DNA from: Tardiphaga sp.
GTDB taxonomy: Bacteria; Pseudomonadota; Alphaproteobacteria; Rhizobiales; Xanthobacteraceae
Direction of reading: 5' to 3'
Length of the DNA stretch: 64,000 bases
Assembly (NCBI GenBank): GCA_030147505.1
Contig: JASBVG010000005.1
Span: forward strand, 1 to 64,000
Under the pieces are notes generated by a model. The model was not told the origin of the DNA, ran no database searches, and saw only the letters and a program-made list of their open reading frames with translations. This document shows, in pieces, positions 27,072 through 36,403 of this stretch (positions are counted from its first letter, which is position 1; each line of letters opens with the position of its first letter). A program made the translations under genes and the position numbers.

Positions 27072-28345
27072 GCCTCGTGCTGGGCTGCATCGCTGACGAC
27101 TACACCGGCGCCTCGGATCTCGCCAATACGCTGACCCGCAACGGGCTGCGCACCGTGCAGACCATCGGCATTCCCGCCGATGATCTGAAGCTGCCTGATG
27201 TCGATGCTGTTGTGATCTCGCTCAAGAGCCGTTCGATCGAAGCAAACGCAGCCGTCGAAAAGTCGCGCGCAGCCGACAAATGGCTGCGTAGCCGCGGCGC
27301 GTTGCATGTGCTCTTCAAGATCTGCTCGACCTTCGATTCCACCGACAAGGGGAATATCGGTCCGGTCATGGATGCGCTGCGCAGCGAGGCCGGTGACAAC
27401 ATCGTGCTGGTCACGCCGGCTTTTCCGGAGACCGGGCGCACCGTCTATCAGGGCAATCTGTTCGTCGGCGCGGCGCCGCTGAACGAGAGCCCGTTGAAGC
27501 ATCACCCGCTCAATCCGATGCATGATTCCAATCTCGTGCGCGTACTGGCGCGGCAGAGCGGGACCAATATCGGTCTGGTCGATCTCGGGATTGTTGCAAG
27601 CGGCGCCGATGTGATGCGCTCGCATCTCGATGGATTGTCGGAGAACGGTTTTGGTGCCGCGATCGTCGATGCCGTATTCGCGAAGGATCTGGAAACCATT
27701 GGGGCTGTTGCGCTCGATCATCGTGTGTCTGTCGGTGCCTCCGGTCTCGGCCTTGGTCTCGCGCGCGGCCTCGTCGCATCGGGCCGTGTGAAGACGGCGA
27801 ACGCCACGTCGATGGCTGACAAGCCGGTCGGCGGTGCGGCCGCATGTCTTGTCGGAAGTTGCTCGCAGGCGACGCTGCAGCAGATTGCGCGTGCGGAGCG
27901 GACGATGCCGGTGCTGCATCTCGATGCCGAACGGGTCATCGCTGACAAGAACGAGGCCCAGCGCGCGATCGCTTGGGCGAAAGAGCATCTCGGCAAAGGC
28001 CCGCTCCTGATCGCCAGCAGCTCCACGCCCGATCAGGTTGCGCAGCTGCAGAAGCGCCATGGGCGCGAGGCTGCCGGGCATGCCATCGAACAGGCCATGG
28101 CCGATCTCGCCGAAGCGTTGGTGGACGCCGGCGTTCGGCGGCTGGTCGTGGCCGGGGGCGAGACGTCCGGCGCCGTGGTGGATCGGCTCGGCATTCCCGG
28201 CTTCCTGGTCCGGGCGGAAATCGCGGCCGGTGTTCCGGTTCTTCGCGCCGTAGGGGCCGCGCAGGGCGAGATGGTGCTCGCGCTCAAGTCGGGAAATTTC
28301 GGGGGGACCGATTTCTTTGCCGATGCGCTCAGGCTGATGCCGTAA
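27068..28345 (+). CDS. otnK: 3-oxo-tetronate kinase (DUF1537 family)
   Basis: 425 residues from ATG 27068, ATGA overlap with otnI. Two-domain DUF1537 kinase: N-terminal CIADDYTGASDLANTL with the substrate-binding Asp residues, ICSTFDSTDKGNIGP, and the C-terminal nucleotide domain with VVAGGETSGAVVDRLG at about residue 362. Phosphorylates 3-oxo-tetronate at the 4-hydroxyl. This family was assigned by the work that defined otnK, otnC, otnI and ltnD, so the order here supports the call. Followed by a 437-base gap. Confidence 0.9.
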   Translation: MSLVLGCIADDYTGASDLANTLTRNGLRTVQTIGIPADDLKLPDVDAVVISLKSRSIEANAAVEKSRAADKWLRSRGALHVLFKICSTFDSTDKGNIGPVMDALRSEAGDNIVLVTPAFPETGRTVYQGNLFVGAAPLNESPLKHHPLNPMHDSNLVRVLARQSGTNIGLVDLGIVASGADVMRSHLDGLSENGFGAAIVDAVFAKDLETIGAVALDHRVSVGASGLGLGLARGLVASGRVKTANATSMADKPVGGAAACLVGSCSQATLQQIARAERTMPVLHLDAERVIADKNEAQRAIAWAKEHLGKGPLLIASSSTPDQVAQLQKRHGREAAGHAIEQAMADLAEALVDAGVRRLVVAGGETSGAVVDRLGIPGFLVRAEIAAGVPVLRAVGAAQGEMVLALKSGNFGGTDFFADALRLMP

Positions 28346-28782
28346 TGCTGTCAGCCCAATCGATGGGCGACAAGGTGCCCGGATAGGCGGATCATCGCCA
28401 CTATCGTGCGCATTACAGATTGTTCATCTTCGAACGTGGCTGCTCATCGCTTAAAATATGTTTGTTGAAGCCTCAAACTGTTGTCGGGCAGCCACGGCAG
28501 CGCCGAATTGTTAACACTATCGGTGAAGTGAAGAGCCGGGAGCCTTGGTTACATAGCCAATTTCATACCGTTGAGGTAAATCGGACCTGTTGGACCAGTG
28601 CTCCGTGGCTGTGTCTGCGCTGGCTGCCCATCGATTGATGAGCCTTCCTCATAAGCCCATCCGGATGTGGCGGGCTAATCGGACAGGGCTCGTCAGGTTA
28701 GACGGGGCGCTTCACGCGGAACAGCAGCAAGGGGCTCGCCTGTGAGAGTGATCGCAGAGAGACTATCGGGGACCGTTAGTTC
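28346..28782. other. Intergenic region upstream of the RND efflux genes
   Basis: 437 bases without a coding frame of protein-like composition. More AT-rich than the genes around it and without a repeat I can recognise. It presumably carries the promoter of the RND pair. Bases 28708-28721 (CGCTTCACGCGGAA) recur exactly at 50733-50746 in another intergenic region. No regulator gene is adjacent to the efflux genes. Confidence 0.5.
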
Positions 28783-31700
28783 ATGATTTCGTTGGTGCGC
28801 ATTGCCCTGACCAAGCCCTACACCTTTGTCGTGTTGGCCTTGCTGCTTCTGATTGTCGGACCGCTCGCCGCACTCCGGACGCCCACAGACATCTTCCCGG
28901 AAATTCGCATCCCCGTCATCGGGGTGGTCTGGTCCTATACGGGCTTGCCGCCGGACCAGATGGCCGGCCGTATCACCACGCCGTTCCAGCGCTCGCTGAC
29001 GACGACTGTGAATGACATCGAGCACATCGTCTCCAATTCCTATAACGGCTTCGGCATCGTCAAAATCTTTTTCCAGCCGAATGTCGATATCCGCACCGCC
29101 AATGCGCAGGTTACCGCGATCTCGCAGACGCTGCTGAGGCAGTTGCCGCCCGGCGCGACGCCGCCGCTGATCATGAACTACTCGGCCTCCACGGTGCCGA
29201 TTATCAATCTCGCACTCTCCGGCGACGGACTGAACGAACAGCAGCTGCAGGATCTTGGCTTCAATCAGCTCCGCACCTCGCTCGTCACCGTGCCCGGTGC
29301 GGCGATCCCGTATCCATTCGGCGGTAAACAGCGTCAGGTCACTATCGATCTTAATCCCGGTGCCCTGCAGGCGCGTGGTCTCTCGGGTCAGGATGTTGCC
29401 AATGCGCTGGCCGCACAGAACCTGATCACGCCGGTCGGCACGCAGAAGATCGGTCAGTTCGAATACACCATCAATCTCAACAACGCGCCGCTGAAGATCG
29501 AGGAACTGGCCAATCTGCCGATCCGGCAGGTCAATGGCGCCATGGTCTATGTCGGCGATGTCGCAACCGTCCGCGACGGCAACTCGCCGCAGACCAATAT
29601 CGTTCATGTCGACGGGAATCGCTCGGTGCTGATGCAGGTGCTGAAGGCAGGTTCGGTCTCCACGCTCGATATCATCGCCGGCCTGAAGAAGAAGGTGGAG
29701 GAGGTGCGTCCCGCGCTGCCGGATGCGCTGAAGATCGCCTATATCGGCGACCAGTCGATGTTCGTCGCCGGCGCGATTTCCGGCGTGGCCCATGAAGGAA
29801 TCATCGCGGCCGCGCTGACCTCGGTGATGATCCTGCTGTTCCTTGGCAGCTGGCGCTCGACGGTGATTATCGCCGTGTCGATCCCGCTGGCGGTGCTTGG
29901 CGCCATCATCATGTTGTCGATGTTCGGTGAGACCTTGAACATCATGACGCTGGGCGGCCTGGCGCTTGCGGTCGGCATTCTCGTCGATGACGCCACGGTG
30001 ACCATCGAGAACATCAATTACCATCTCGAACAGGGCAAGGATGTCGAGACATCGATCATGGATGGTGCGGCGCAGATCGTGACGCCGGCCTTCGTCTCGC
30101 TGCTCTGCATCTGCATCGTCTTCGTGCCGATGTTCTTCCTCAATGGCATCGCCAAGTTCCTGTTCGTGCCGATGGCCATGGCGGTGATGTTTGCCATGAT
30201 CTGGTCGTTCATCCTGTCGCGCACGCTGGTGCCGACCATGGCGAAATATCTGCTCAAGCCGCATGTGCATCATGAGGGCGAAAAGGCGCCGACGCGCAAT
30301 CCGCTGGTCAAGTTCCAGCGCGGCTTCGAAAACCGGTTCGAGAAATTCCGCGCCGGCTATCATGGCCTACTGGAGCTTGCATTGACGCGTCGCCCCATTT
30401 TCGTGATCGGCTTCCTGCTGTTCGTCGGCGCATCTTTCCTGCTGGTGCCGTTCCTCGGTCGCAACTTCTTCCCGCAGGTCGATGCCGGCAGCATCCTGAT
30501 GCATGTGCGCGTGCAGGTCGGCACCCGCGTCGAGGAAACCGCCAATCAGCTCGCGGATATCCAGAAGACGATCCGCAACATCATTCCGCCCCATGAGATC
30601 GAGACCATGACAGACAATATCGGTCTGCCGGTCTCGGGCATCAATCTCACCTATAACAACACCGGCGTGCTCGGCAGCGCGGATGGCGACATCCAGATCA
30701 AGCTGCGCGACGGCCACAGGCCGACCGAGGAATATGTCAAGCTGTTACGTGAGAAACTGCCGCGCGAATTCCCGGGCACCAGCTTCGCTTTTCTACCTGC
30801 CGACATCGTCAGCCAGATCCTGAATTTCGGTGCGCCCGCGCCGATCGACCTGCAGATCCGCGGCAACCGCACGGCCGAGAACTACGCCTATGCCAATAAG
30901 CTGCTGGCAAAAGTGAAGATGATTCCGGGCATCGCCGATGCACGCATCCAGCAATCGCCGAACAATCCCGGCTTCAATATCGATGTGGATCGTACCCGCG
31001 CGCAATATGTCGGTCTTACCGAACGCGATGTCACCAACAGCCTCGTCGTGAATCTGGCCGGTTCCTCGCAGGTGGCGCCGACTTATTATCTCAATCCCGA
31101 AAACGGTATCTCCTACTCCATCGTGATGCAGACGCCGCAATACAAGATGGACTCGCTGAACGCGCTGCAGACGCTGCCGATCACTTCGGCCAGCGCCCAG
31201 GGCTCGCCGATCCTCGGTGGCATCGCCGACATCAAGCGCACCTCCACCAATGCCGTGGTGTCGCAATACGACATCCAGACCATGGTGCAGATCTATGCGA
31301 CGACGCAGGGGCGCGATCTCGGCTCGGTGTCGAACGACATCTACAAGGCCATCGAGGAGACCAAGGCCGAACTGCCGCGCGGTTCTACCGTTGCACTGCT
31401 CGGCCAGGTCGAAACCATGAATTCGTCCTTTGCCGGCCTGTTGTTTGGCCTGCTCGGCGCCGTGGTGCTGATTTATCTGCTGATCGTCGTGAACTTCCAG
31501 TCATGGTCGGATCCGTTCGTGATCATCACTGCGCTACCGGCGGCGCTCGCCGGCATCGTCTGGATGCTGTTCACTACCGAGACGACACTCTCGGTTCCCG
31601 CACTCACCGGCGCGATCATGTGCATGGGCGTCGCCACCGCGAATTCGGTGTTGGTGATATCTTTCGCCCGTGAGCGTTATGCCGTGCATGGCGATCCCAT

Positions 31701-31977
31701 CAAGGCGGCCCTGGAAGCCGGTTTCACCCGGTTCCGCCCGGTGCTGATGACCGCGCTGGCCATGATCATCGGCATGGCGCCCATGGCCTTCGGTCTCGGC
31801 GAAGGTGGCGAGCAGAACGCGCCGCTTGGTCGCGCGGTCATTGGCGGCTTGATTTTTGCTACCATCGCCACATTGATGTTCGTGCCGGTCGTGTTCAGCC
31901 TCGTGCACAAGAAACAACAATCCGACCATCAGACTTCGGCCCATCAGGCCGCTTCGGAGCCGTCCCATGTCCACTGA
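28783..31977 (+). CDS. RND efflux transporter permease subunit (HAE1-like)
   Basis: 1064 residues, the size of AcrB/MexB-type inner-membrane pumps. Twelve membrane segments with two large periplasmic loops. TM4 carries GILVDDATVTIENI with the proton-relay Asp pair; the first loop has ATPPLIMNYSAS. Such pumps export drugs or lipophilic compounds in exchange for protons with an adaptor and an outer-membrane channel. Substrate not predictable. The adaptor gene overlaps by 11 bases downstream; the order permease-adaptor is the reverse of acrAB. Confidence 0.92.
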   Translation: MISLVRIALTKPYTFVVLALLLLIVGPLAALRTPTDIFPEIRIPVIGVVWSYTGLPPDQMAGRITTPFQRSLTTTVNDIEHIVSNSYNGFGIVKIFFQPNVDIRTANAQVTAISQTLLRQLPPGATPPLIMNYSASTVPIINLALSGDGLNEQQLQDLGFNQLRTSLVTVPGAAIPYPFGGKQRQVTIDLNPGALQARGLSGQDVANALAAQNLITPVGTQKIGQFEYTINLNNAPLKIEELANLPIRQVNGAMVYVGDVATVRDGNSPQTNIVHVDGNRSVLMQVLKAGSVSTLDIIAGLKKKVEEVRPALPDALKIAYIGDQSMFVAGAISGVAHEGIIAAALTSVMILLFLGSWRSTVIIAVSIPLAVLGAIIMLSMFGETLNIMTLGGLALAVGILVDDATVTIENINYHLEQGKDVETSIMDGAAQIVTPAFVSLLCICIVFVPMFFLNGIAKFLFVPMAMAVMFAMIWSFILSRTLVPTMAKYLLKPHVHHEGEKAPTRNPLVKFQRGFENRFEKFRAGYHGLLELALTRRPIFVIGFLLFVGASFLLVPFLGRNFFPQVDAGSILMHVRVQVGTRVEETANQLADIQKTIRNIIPPHEIETMTDNIGLPVSGINLTYNNTGVLGSADGDIQIKLRDGHRPTEEYVKLLREKLPREFPGTSFAFLPADIVSQILNFGAPAPIDLQIRGNRTAENYAYANKLLAKVKMIPGIADARIQQSPNNPGFNIDVDRTRAQYVGLTERDVTNSLVVNLAGSSQVAPTYYLNPENGISYSIVMQTPQYKMDSLNALQTLPITSASAQGSPILGGIADIKRTSTNAVVSQYDIQTMVQIYATTQGRDLGSVSNDIYKAIEETKAELPRGSTVALLGQVETMNSSFAGLLFGLLGAVVLIYLLIVVNFQSWSDPFVIITALPAALAGIVWMLFTTETTLSVPALTGAIMCMGVATANSVLVISFARERYAVHGDPIKAALEAGFTRFRPVLMTALAMIIGMAPMAFGLGEGGEQNAPLGRAVIGGLIFATIATLMFVPVVFSLVHKKQQSDHQTSAHQAASEPSHVH

Positions 31978-33184
31978 GAAGCCCACTGAGCAGCCGGCTC
32001 AGATCTCCCGCCGCAAGCTCGGTATTGCCGGGTTGGTCGGCGTCGTCGTTGCCGGCAGTGTGGTCGTTACCGGCATCATGGCCCGTGCCAAGACCGATAC
32101 GGAGCTCAAGGCCTGGACCGCCGAACAGGCGGTCCTCACGGTCGCCGTGGCCACGCCCGGCAGCCGGCCGCTGAAGCCGACGCTGGATCTCCCGGGCCGT
32201 CTGGAAGCCTATTACCGCGCGCCGATCTTCGCTCGCGTCTCCGGCTATCTGAAGAGCTGGCACGCCGATATGGGCGCCCAGGTGAAGGCCGGACAGGTGA
32301 TCGCCGAAATCGATGCGCCCGATCTCGACCAGCAGCTCCTGCAGGCGCGCGCCGATCTCGTCAGCCAGCAGTCCAGCGCCAAGCTGTCGGAAGCGACTCT
32401 GAACCGCCGCAAGACCCTGGTGGCTTCGAATTTCGTCTCCGCCCAGGAGATCGACGAGCGCACTGCCGATCTCAACAACAAGCGCGCCGCCGTGAAATCC
32501 GGCGAGGCCAATGTACAGCGCCTTGAAGCGCTTGCCGATTATAAGAAGATCACGGTGCCGTTCGACGGCATCGTCACCCAGCGCAACACCGACGTCGGGG
32601 CGCTGATCTCCGGCGGCACCGGGACAGGTGCGGCGATGTTCGTGATTTCCGATGTCAGCAAGCTGCGCGTCTATGTGGACGTGCCGCAGAATTTCGCGCC
32701 TGCGGTCCAGATCGGCACTAAGGCCACCATCACCGTGCCGGATCACCCGAACGAGACATTCCAGGCCACAGTGGAGGCTTCCTCCCGCGCCGTCGATGTC
32801 GGTTCCGGCACCACGCGCATGCAACTCCGTCTCGACAATCCCGAGGGCAAGCTGATGCCCGGCGGCTTCGCCAAGGTGAAGCTCGCGCTCGCCGGCAACA
32901 CCGCGCCGATGCATATTCCCGCCAGCGCGCTGATCTTCGACCAGAAGGGCCTTCGCGTGGCGACGGTGACGCCCGACGAACGGATCGCGTTCAAGACGGT
33001 GACCATCGCACGCGATCTCGGTCGCGAGATCGAGATCGGCTCCGGTCTGGCTGCAGATGACCGCATCGTCACCGCGCCGCCGGATGGTCTGAACGATGGC
33101 GACAAGGTCCGCGTCTCCGGCGGCCCCGCCGCCAAGAACGGCAAGCCGACGGCGGAGACGGAGAAGAAGGAAGTAAAGGGGTAA
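31967..33184 (+). CDS. RND efflux periplasmic adaptor subunit
   Basis: 405 residues, membrane fusion protein family. N-terminal cytoplasmic stretch then one hydrophobic segment (IAGLVGVVVAGSVVVTGIMA, residues ~16-35); lipoyl half motifs RAPIFARVSGYLKSWHADMGAQVKAG and KITVPFDGIVTQRNTDVGALIS flank a helical hairpin at about 110-180. It links the permease to an outer-membrane channel. No TolC-like gene is in this window, so the channel must be supplied from elsewhere. Ends in a Lys/Glu-rich tail. Confidence 0.92.
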   Translation: MSTEKPTEQPAQISRRKLGIAGLVGVVVAGSVVVTGIMARAKTDTELKAWTAEQAVLTVAVATPGSRPLKPTLDLPGRLEAYYRAPIFARVSGYLKSWHADMGAQVKAGQVIAEIDAPDLDQQLLQARADLVSQQSSAKLSEATLNRRKTLVASNFVSAQEIDERTADLNNKRAAVKSGEANVQRLEALADYKKITVPFDGIVTQRNTDVGALISGGTGTGAAMFVISDVSKLRVYVDVPQNFAPAVQIGTKATITVPDHPNETFQATVEASSRAVDVGSGTTRMQLRLDNPEGKLMPGGFAKVKLALAGNTAPMHIPASALIFDQKGLRVATVTPDERIAFKTVTIARDLGREIEIGSGLAADDRIVTAPPDGLNDGDKVRVSGGPAAKNGKPTAETEKKEVKG

Positions 33185-33390
33185 GGGGGGCTGATGGTTT
33201 CCCTCCCCGGAGCGAAGCGAATGGGGTCCGACGGACGAATTCGTCCGTCGTAGTCCGCCGATAGGCGGGGGTGGGGTCTATCCCCACGGTAGAACAGAGC
33301 TTGGGGAAGCACCCCCCACCCGTCCTTCGCTACGCTCAGGCCACCCTCCCCACGGCGCCGCTTCGCGGCTTGGGGGAGGGAGAACGGAGC
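33185..33390. repeat. Palindrome-rich intergenic block
   Basis: Contains a perfect 20-base palindrome, GACGGACGAATTCGTCCGTC (33230-33249), and a G/C-rich array with CCCCACCC and GGGGGAGGG segments that can fold back on each other (about 33270-33382). The composition matches dispersed intergenic repeats of Bradyrhizobium relatives. Lies between the convergent adaptor and thiolase-like genes, so it may also end transcription. Confidence 0.55.
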
Positions 33391-34905
33391 CTAGCTCGCC
33401 GCCTTCCACTCCAGCACGCCATCTCCTGCCGTCGAGATCTTCCCCTTCGCGCCCACCGGCGTCCTGTCCTGATCCATCAGCATCGCCAGCGTACCTGCGT
33501 CATTCGTCGGCACCCGCGCCAATGCACGCTCATTCGCGGCCGTGCGCACAATCACCACGCCATGCTCGATCTCGCCGCCGCGGCCATAGATCACCGTAAA
33601 GCTTTCCACCGTCCCGGCACCCGAGGCCTCGGTGACATAGATCGGCACCGGCCCGCGATTGCGATCGGCTTCCGCCTGGACGCTGATGCTTTGCGCGATC
33701 GGCGCGCTCGGCATCTCCCTCGACACTACCAGCGCGTGATGCTTCGTCACGAAGCCGCCCTGCGCATACAGCAGCCCGGTCTTCGTCCCTGCGCGGATCT
33801 TGCGCACCATCGCAACGGCTGCATGCGCCATATAGTCGTTCAGCGGCGCACCGAAGAATGTCAGCCCGCCCGTCACCGTCGGCATCAAGTCATCGCCGAG
33901 GCCGAGCGTACGCCGTGCCATCTTCGGCACGCAGGGGAAGCAGCTATAGAGTTCGATCGCATCGAACGCCTTGCCCGAGCCGCCGACCAGCGCCATCACA
34001 GCCTTCAGCACCGCATTCTGCGCGTGGCTCTCCACATATTGGTCGCGGTCGAGATAATCGCGCGGCTCCTCGGCCGAGGCGCCGCCGACGATATGCACCA
34101 TGCGATCTTCCGGTACGCCCGCCGCGCGCGCCTTGGAGAGGCTGGTGACGAGAATCGCCGCCGACTGGTTCACCATCGGATTGGCCACCATCAGCTTCGT
34201 ATAAGGCCAGGCGATCAGCCGGTTATCGGCCGTCGGCGTGGTGATCTCCTCCGGCGTGAATGCTCTCTTATTCCACGCTTCCGGATTGGTCGCGGCAACG
34301 CTTGCATAGCGCGACCACAGCTCGCCGCTCTCGCGATGTGCCTCGCGCGGCGTCTGACCCCAGTGGGCGGCTGAGGCGGCTTCATAGAATGGATACACCG
34401 TCACCGGCTTGTTGACGCCGAGCTTCACCGCCATCGGCCTCTGATAGGCGGCGCCGCGCAGCGGCTCCGGCGCGTCCTTCGCGAACGGCGTCCAGGGCAG
34501 CTCGACCTTGGCGCGCTCGGCCTTGGTCGCCGTGCCCTGCGATTCCGCACCGGTGACCGCGGCAACCTGGCTCTCACCGCGCGCGATGCGCTGCGCTGCT
34601 TCATGGATGTAGCGGATTGGGCTCTCGCCGCCGACCGGGCCGTAATAAGCATGTTTTGGCGCGATGCCGAGCTTGTCGCTGAGCTGCTTCTCCGGCGCGG
34701 TGTAGCGCCAGCTCAGAAAATTCACGATGTCGAGCGAGTCGATCTCCTTCAGCAGCTTGCCGCCGGCGTCCTGTTCGGCGCGCTTCAGCGCTTCCATCAT
34801 CAGGTCGAGCGGTTCGAGCCCTTGCGTGAGCTCTTTCGGATGGTCGGAGAATTCGCCGACACCGACGATGACGGGAATACGATCTTCAGTTTGCGAAGCT
34901 GCCAT
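33391..34905 (-). CDS. Thiolase-like protein lacking catalytic residues
   Basis: 504 residues, acetyl-CoA acetyltransferase / SCP2-thiolase superfamily. Seen: N-terminal IPVIVGVGEFS, the AAQRIARGESQVAAVTGAES helix and strand, YSCFPCVPK and GGLTFFGAPLND. The nucleophile loop (VGGESP, residues 91-96) has no Cys, the usual GHP has become GAP, and the C-terminal Cys loop reads YAQGGF. All three catalytic residues of a thiolase seem replaced. It may act as a binding or scaffolding protein or use another chemistry. Co-directional with the nitronate monooxygenase-like gene, which lies 17 bases upstream on the same strand. Confidence 0.8.
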   Translation of the reverse strand: MAASQTEDRIPVIVGVGEFSDHPKELTQGLEPLDLMMEALKRAEQDAGGKLLKEIDSLDIVNFLSWRYTAPEKQLSDKLGIAPKHAYYGPVGGESPIRYIHEAAQRIARGESQVAAVTGAESQGTATKAERAKVELPWTPFAKDAPEPLRGAAYQRPMAVKLGVNKPVTVYPFYEAASAAHWGQTPREAHRESGELWSRYASVAATNPEAWNKRAFTPEEITTPTADNRLIAWPYTKLMVANPMVNQSAAILVTSLSKARAAGVPEDRMVHIVGGASAEEPRDYLDRDQYVESHAQNAVLKAVMALVGGSGKAFDAIELYSCFPCVPKMARRTLGLGDDLMPTVTGGLTFFGAPLNDYMAHAAVAMVRKIRAGTKTGLLYAQGGFVTKHHALVVSREMPSAPIAQSISVQAEADRNRGPVPIYVTEASGAGTVESFTVIYGRGGEIEHGVVIVRTAANERALARVPTNDAGTLAMLMDQDRTPVGAKGKISTAGDGVLEWKAAS

Positions 34906-34922
34906 TGTTCTTGCTCTTGCCT

Positions 34923-36062
34923 TTATTCCGAAACCAGCATGGAGAGGTGCTCCGCGGCTTCGGCAAAGTCCTCTTTGAACTCCTGCACGACTGCCCCCGC
35001 TGACTTGACGCTGTCAATCAGCCCGACGCCTTGCCCAACGAAATAGCTGACCAGATCCCGCGCCTGCGCATTGCCCGCGGCGGCGGAACGATCAATCGAT
35101 GCAAAGGCATCGCGGCTGATCAGGCTCTGCAGCGGCATCGGTAGCGCGCCGGGACTGTCAGGCGCGCGATCCCATGCATCGGTCCACACCGAGCGAAGCT
35201 GCCGCGCCGGCTTGCCGGTGCGCCCCTTGGAGCGGATCGCATCGCGCGATGACGCCGCGATCATCTTTTCGCGAAAAATCTCGGACGTCTCGGATTCGCT
35301 TGTTGCCAGCCACACCGAACCCGTCCACACGCCAGCGGCGCCCATCGCCATGCATGCCGCCATCTGCTTGCCTTTCATGATGCCGCCGGCCGCCAGCACC
35401 GGCACATCGCGGATCGGCTTGATGGCCTTGATCACCTCCGGCACCAGCACCATGGTCGAGACCTCGCCGCAATGACCGCCGGCCTCGGTGCCCTGCGCAA
35501 CAAGAATATCGACACCGGCTGCGACCTGCCGGATCGCGTGCTCCTTGGCGCCCACCAGTGCCGCCACCGGCACGTTATGCGCCTTGCCCATCTCGATCAT
35601 CGCCTTTGGCGGCACGCCGAGCGCATTCGCGATCAGGCGGATGGGATGCCGGAACGAGATATCGAGCAAGCGCAGCGCGGTCTCACCATCGAAAGGTTGC
35701 GGCTGATCGGCGGATACTTCGGTGATCCGGAGATCGACGCCGTATTTCTTCAGCAAGCCTCTGGTGAAGTCGCGATGCTCCGGCGTGATGCGGCCTTCCA
35801 GCGATTTCCAGGTGACGTGCTTCTCACCGGCCGTAGAGATGTTTTCAGGAATCAATACGTCGATGCCGTAGGGCTTGCCGTCGACATGATCGTCGATCCA
35901 TTTCAATTCCTGCTCCAGCGTCTCCGGCGAATGTGCTGTCGCGCCAAGCACGCCAAAGCCGCCGGCGCGGCTCACGGCGGCGACGACATCGCGGCAGTGA
36001 CTGAAAGCGAGCAGGGGAAAATCGATTCCCAGCATGTCGCAGATCGGGGATTTCATCGGCAC
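34923..36062 (-). CDS. Nitronate monooxygenase-like flavoprotein
   Basis: 379 residues, FMN-dependent TIM barrel of the 2-nitropropane dioxygenase/FabK family. Seen: N-terminal DMLGIDFPLLAFS, AVSRAGGFGVLGA, the phosphate-binding VLAAGGIMKGKQMAACMAMGAAGVWTGSVWL and GTEAGGH with the catalytic His. Members oxidise alkyl nitronates, but many act on other compounds. It is first in a two-gene unit with the thiolase-like gene. A strong repeat block lies upstream. Confidence 0.88.
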   Translation of the reverse strand: MPMKSPICDMLGIDFPLLAFSHCRDVVAAVSRAGGFGVLGATAHSPETLEQELKWIDDHVDGKPYGIDVLIPENISTAGEKHVTWKSLEGRITPEHRDFTRGLLKKYGVDLRITEVSADQPQPFDGETALRLLDISFRHPIRLIANALGVPPKAMIEMGKAHNVPVAALVGAKEHAIRQVAAGVDILVAQGTEAGGHCGEVSTMVLVPEVIKAIKPIRDVPVLAAGGIMKGKQMAACMAMGAAGVWTGSVWLATSESETSEIFREKMIAASSRDAIRSKGRTGKPARQLRSVWTDAWDRAPDSPGALPMPLQSLISRDAFASIDRSAAAGNAQARDLVSYFVGQGVGLIDSVKSAGAVVQEFKEDFAEAAEHLSMLVSE

Positions 36063-36158
36063 GTCTCCCGGACAATCATAGAAGCCGCTTTATGTGGCGG
36101 CATTGCATGGCGAGGCTAGCGGAAGGGGATGGGGACGCAAGGGCTACTCCACTCTCAC

Positions 36159-36211
36159 TGTCATCACCCGCCCTGGCGCGCTATTGCGCGCTTGGAGCGG
36201 GTGATCCAGTA
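36159..36211. repeat. REP-like palindrome, variant with long loop
   Basis: TGTCATCACCCGC and GCGGGTGATCCAGTA flank a GC-rich loop of about 25 bases. It is the inverted counterpart of the element at 36250-36278, sharing the outer TGTCATC...GATCCAGTA frame. The two face each other, as in paired bacterial interspersed elements. Confidence 0.7.
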
Positions 36212-36249
36212 AACGGCGGCCGTAGTGATGAAACCGCGACTGCGGTGTC

Positions 36250-36278
36250 TACTGGATCCCCGCTTTCGCGGGGATGAC
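36250..36278. repeat. Short palindromic repeat, copy 2 (TACTGGATCCCCGC...GCGGGGATGACA)
   Basis: Core 36256-36275 is a perfect palindrome around CTTTCG, nearly identical to the copy at 21247-21266. It is inverted relative to the element at 36159-36211. Dispersed chromosomal repeat, no gene function. Confidence 0.78.
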
Positions 36279-36403
36279 AAGGGGAGCGTTTCATTCCGCC
36301 TCGCAAAATACGCATGCCGTCACTACCCCATTTCGCTCTTGCGCTTTCGCGTCCTACGGGAAATGCTGCCGGTAACAAGCAAAGCAAAAAATCCGGGAGT
36401 GAA

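Larger units (their letters stand above)
36063..36403. other. Intergenic region with paired REP-like palindromes
   Basis: 341 bases, no gene. Dominated by two inverted copies of a dispersed repeat (36159-36211 and 36250-36278). The rest has no recognisable protein. It is divergent spacer between the nitronate monooxygenase-like gene (minus) and the Baeyer-Villiger monooxygenase gene (plus). The plus start is preceded by GGGAGTG. Confidence 0.6.

Noticed and set aside
28693-30363. Long minus-strand open frame inside the RND permease gene
   Set aside because: The permease is unmistakable on the other strand; the antisense product is Arg/Asp/His-rich without motifs.
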